Below, in pieces: positions 62,274 through 64,000 of a stretch of 64,000 nucleotides of DNA. The position numbers and the translations under genes are program-made. Below the pieces are notes generated by a model. It saw only the letters and a list, made by a program, of their open reading frames with translations. It was not told the DNA's origin and made no database searches. The first letter of the stretch is position 1. Each line of letters starts with the position of its first letter. The stretch lies in assembly GCA_049840815.1 (NCBI GenBank), contig JASGJI010000017.1, forward strand, positions 372,001 through 436,000, in the 5' to 3' direction. This DNA comes from JASGDN01 sp049840815 (GTDB lineage: Bacteria > Chloroflexota > Chloroflexia > Thermomicrobiales > UBA6265).

Positions 62274-63836
62274 CTACTCGTATGCGTCGCCGCGTCGCAG
62301 GTGGCCGATGATCTCGACGTGATGCGTCTGCGGGAACATGTCGTAGCCCTGCACATCCACCAACTCGTATCCGGCGTCCAGCAGGCCGCGCAGATCCCGC
62401 GCGAACGTGGCAGGATCGCAGGAGACCGCCGCGATGTGCGCCGGGCGCAGCTTCACCAGCGCCTCGATCACCTCCGGGCCGGCACCGGTGCGCGGCGGGT
62501 CGAAGACGGCCAGCGCAACACGGCCGAGCGGTGAGCGGTCGTCCGCCAGCCAGCGCTCGACCGGCGCCGTCACCACGCGGGCACGGCTGGCGAGGTTCGC
62601 GTCGGCGATGTTCGTCTCCGCCCACTTCGTGGCGGGCGGGTAGCTCTCGACGGCGATGGTGCGCTTGAAGAGGCGGGCCAGCGGCACCGTGAAGAGGCCG
62701 ACACCGCTGTAGAGATCCAGCGCGTAGCCGGGGTTGATCTTGGCTTCCTCGGCGATGCGGATGATGTGCTGCACCATTTTCGCCGCGACCCCGATGTTGC
62801 CCTGGAAGAAGCATTCGGCGGCGTAGCGATAGGTCTCCTCGCCGACCGATTGCAGCACCATCCGCGAGTTCGGCGTGGCGGTCTGCTCCAGCACGGAGCC
62901 GGTCTCCCCGGCAACGGCGCGGTATTCGCGCGCGGTGGGCGGCACCAGGCCGGCCTGCATGTCGTCACGCAGGGTAGAAAGCAACAACTGCACGGTGGGG
63001 ATAAGCACCGGGCTTTCCGGCACATCGACCACGCGATGGGTCTGGCCGGCGAAATAGCCGACTGCCTTCGTTTTCTGGTCGATCTGGAACTCCGCGCGGG
63101 AGCGGTATTCCCATTCCTGCGGCGACGCGACGACATCGACTTCCGGCACGGGATCGAGCTTCGCGATCCGGCGCAGGCAGTCCGTGATGATGGAGGCCTT
63201 CACGGCCAGCTGATCGGCATACCCGATGTGCATGAGGTCGAGGCCGCCGCTGGCATCGTAGTCGGCGACGCGCGGCTCGATCCGCATGGGCGATGGCGTG
63301 ATGATCTCGGTGATCTCGGCGTGCAGGACCTTGCCCTGCGCGCGCGTCACCCGGGCGGAGACGACATCGCCGGGGGCGGTCCGCGCCACGAAGATCGTCT
63401 TGCCATCGGCGAACCCGATGCCCTTGCCATCGCCCACGATGCGGTCGATCGTGACCGTGACAGGCGGCATGTCCGGCGCGGGACGGTCGGACTGGCGCGG
63501 ACGTGTCGGGTTCGGGTGGTTGCCCGGTCCGCGTCGGCGTTCGGGCTGCTCCTGCTCGGCCTGGCGCGCGCCCTGGGCGACGGTCAGGATGGCTGGCTCC
63601 GCCTCCTCGCGATACGGCTTGGGATTGCGGCGGGGTCTGGCGGGGCGGGGTGCATCGGCAGGCCGACCGCCCTGCCCGACCGTCACGATGGCGGGATCGG
63701 CGTCCTCGCGATAAGTCGGGCGAGGACCCTTCCGGTGCTTGGTTGGGCGTGGAGCGTCGTCGGGGCGGGTGGGGCCGGACTGGCCGGGGCGGCCCTGGCG
63801 CGATCGGTTCTGGGGCGGGCGGGAGGACGAGGGCAT
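62274..63836 (-). CDS. RlmD-like 23S rRNA (uracil-5-)-methyltransferase
   Basis: 520 residues. A basic, disordered N-terminus holds two copies of a 17-residue repeat (YREDADPAIVTVGQGGR at 42-58, YREEAEPAILTVAQGAR at 75-91). A TRAM domain starts near 115 (TIDRIVGDGKGIGF). The SAM site is YALDLYSGVGLFTVPL and the catalytic Cys473 lies in AVSCDPATFARDL. The enzyme forms 5-methyluridine. The iron-sulfur cysteines normally found after the TRAM domain are absent (VADYDASGGLDLMHI). Product may therefore be closer to RlmCD than to RlmD. Confidence 0.9.
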   Translation of the reverse strand: MPSSSRPPQNRSRQGRPGQSGPTRPDDAPRPTKHRKGPRPTYREDADPAIVTVGQGGRPADAPRPARPRRNPKPYREEAEPAILTVAQGARQAEQEQPERRRGPGNHPNPTRPRQSDRPAPDMPPVTVTIDRIVGDGKGIGFADGKTIFVARTAPGDVVSARVTRAQGKVLHAEITEIITPSPMRIEPRVADYDASGGLDLMHIGYADQLAVKASIITDCLRRIAKLDPVPEVDVVASPQEWEYRSRAEFQIDQKTKAVGYFAGQTHRVVDVPESPVLIPTVQLLLSTLRDDMQAGLVPPTAREYRAVAGETGSVLEQTATPNSRMVLQSVGEETYRYAAECFFQGNIGVAAKMVQHIIRIAEEAKINPGYALDLYSGVGLFTVPLARLFKRTIAVESYPPATKWAETNIADANLASRARVVTAPVERWLADDRSPLGRVALAVFDPPRTGAGPEVIEALVKLRPAHIAAVSCDPATFARDLRGLLDAGYELVDVQGYDMFPQTHHVEIIGHLRRGDAYE

Positions 63837-64000
63837 GAATGATGGTCTTTCCGTAAGAGGGGCACGAGGAAGGATGATGGCGACGGGTTCCGTCGAGGTG
63901 TGTTCATTGTAGTGGTTCCCGGTTCGGCATGTATGGGGAGAAGGGGAGGAGGCAATCGCGCCGGATGCGGGATAATGCCCGCTGAACCCGGAGCGGACCG

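Noticed and set aside
1..64000. tRNA, rRNA, CRISPR arrays, prophage or integrative element
   Set aside because: No cloverleaf-like, rRNA-like or regularly spaced repeat sequence, and no transposase, integrase or phage structural gene was recognised by eye; a dedicated tRNA scan was not possible.

Overview
The window is a GC-rich, densely coding bacterial chromosome segment with about 55 protein genes and no rRNA, tRNA, CRISPR array, transposase or phage structural gene that I can recognise. The gene mix points to a Chloroflexota bacterium of the Thermomicrobia type; this is inference, not proof. It includes sugar ABC genes, Rex, a PucR regulator, F420-type oxidoreductases, several DinB-like four-helix proteins, an archaeal-type aspartyl-tRNA synthetase behind a T-box, and a sortase with an LPXTG-type substrate.

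Layout. 1-3011: a sugar ABC operon without an ATPase gene (binding protein cut by the window start, two permeases), ended by a strong hairpin. 3080-9577: HAD hydrolase, a helicase-domain gene split by a frameshift, a methyltransferase, gltX and a histidine phosphatase. 9614-9834: a repeat element. 9971-18765, all leftward: an ECF-type sigma factor with zinc ribbons, then two ABC-2 exporter modules with an MFS gene inserted, an F420-type reductase and an S9 peptidase. 19001-21328: a KimA-like APC transporter. 21881-25841: a five-domain Cys-rich LPSTG surface protein and its probable sortase. 26378-28069: aspS with T-box leader and promoter.

28232-35672: a secreted protein, an SDR, a class A beta-lactamase-like protein, a glutamine-synthetase-family ligase, then a compact regulator / PLDc_N / ABC ATPase / permease operon with an apparently leaderless promoter. 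A SAM-I riboswitch at 35253-35452 precedes a VOC-OsmC gene pair. 37280-44051: GAP-family membrane protein, ribose-phosphate pyrophosphokinase, alpha/beta hydrolase, an orphan Tat-exported iron-type binding protein, and a large membrane protein ending in a degenerate nuclease fold. 44562-55295: PucR, an ECF S component, LLM oxidoreductase, VOC protein, M1 peptidase, JAMM protein, DinB-like proteins, a SnoaL-like protein, Rex and a TIM-barrel isomerase. 55478-63836: a ClbS/DfsB-like protein, a membrane protein with an alpha-CTD-like tail, an MFS gene flanked by inverted repeats, guaA, two small unknown genes, a RusA-type nuclease, a serine hydrolase and an RlmD-like methyltransferase.

The most notable items are the LPSTG protein and sortase pair, the SAM-I riboswitch on a VOC-OsmC operon, a family of purine-rich inverted repeats behind stop codons, the zinc-ribbon sigma factor, and the T-box on an archaeal-type aspS.
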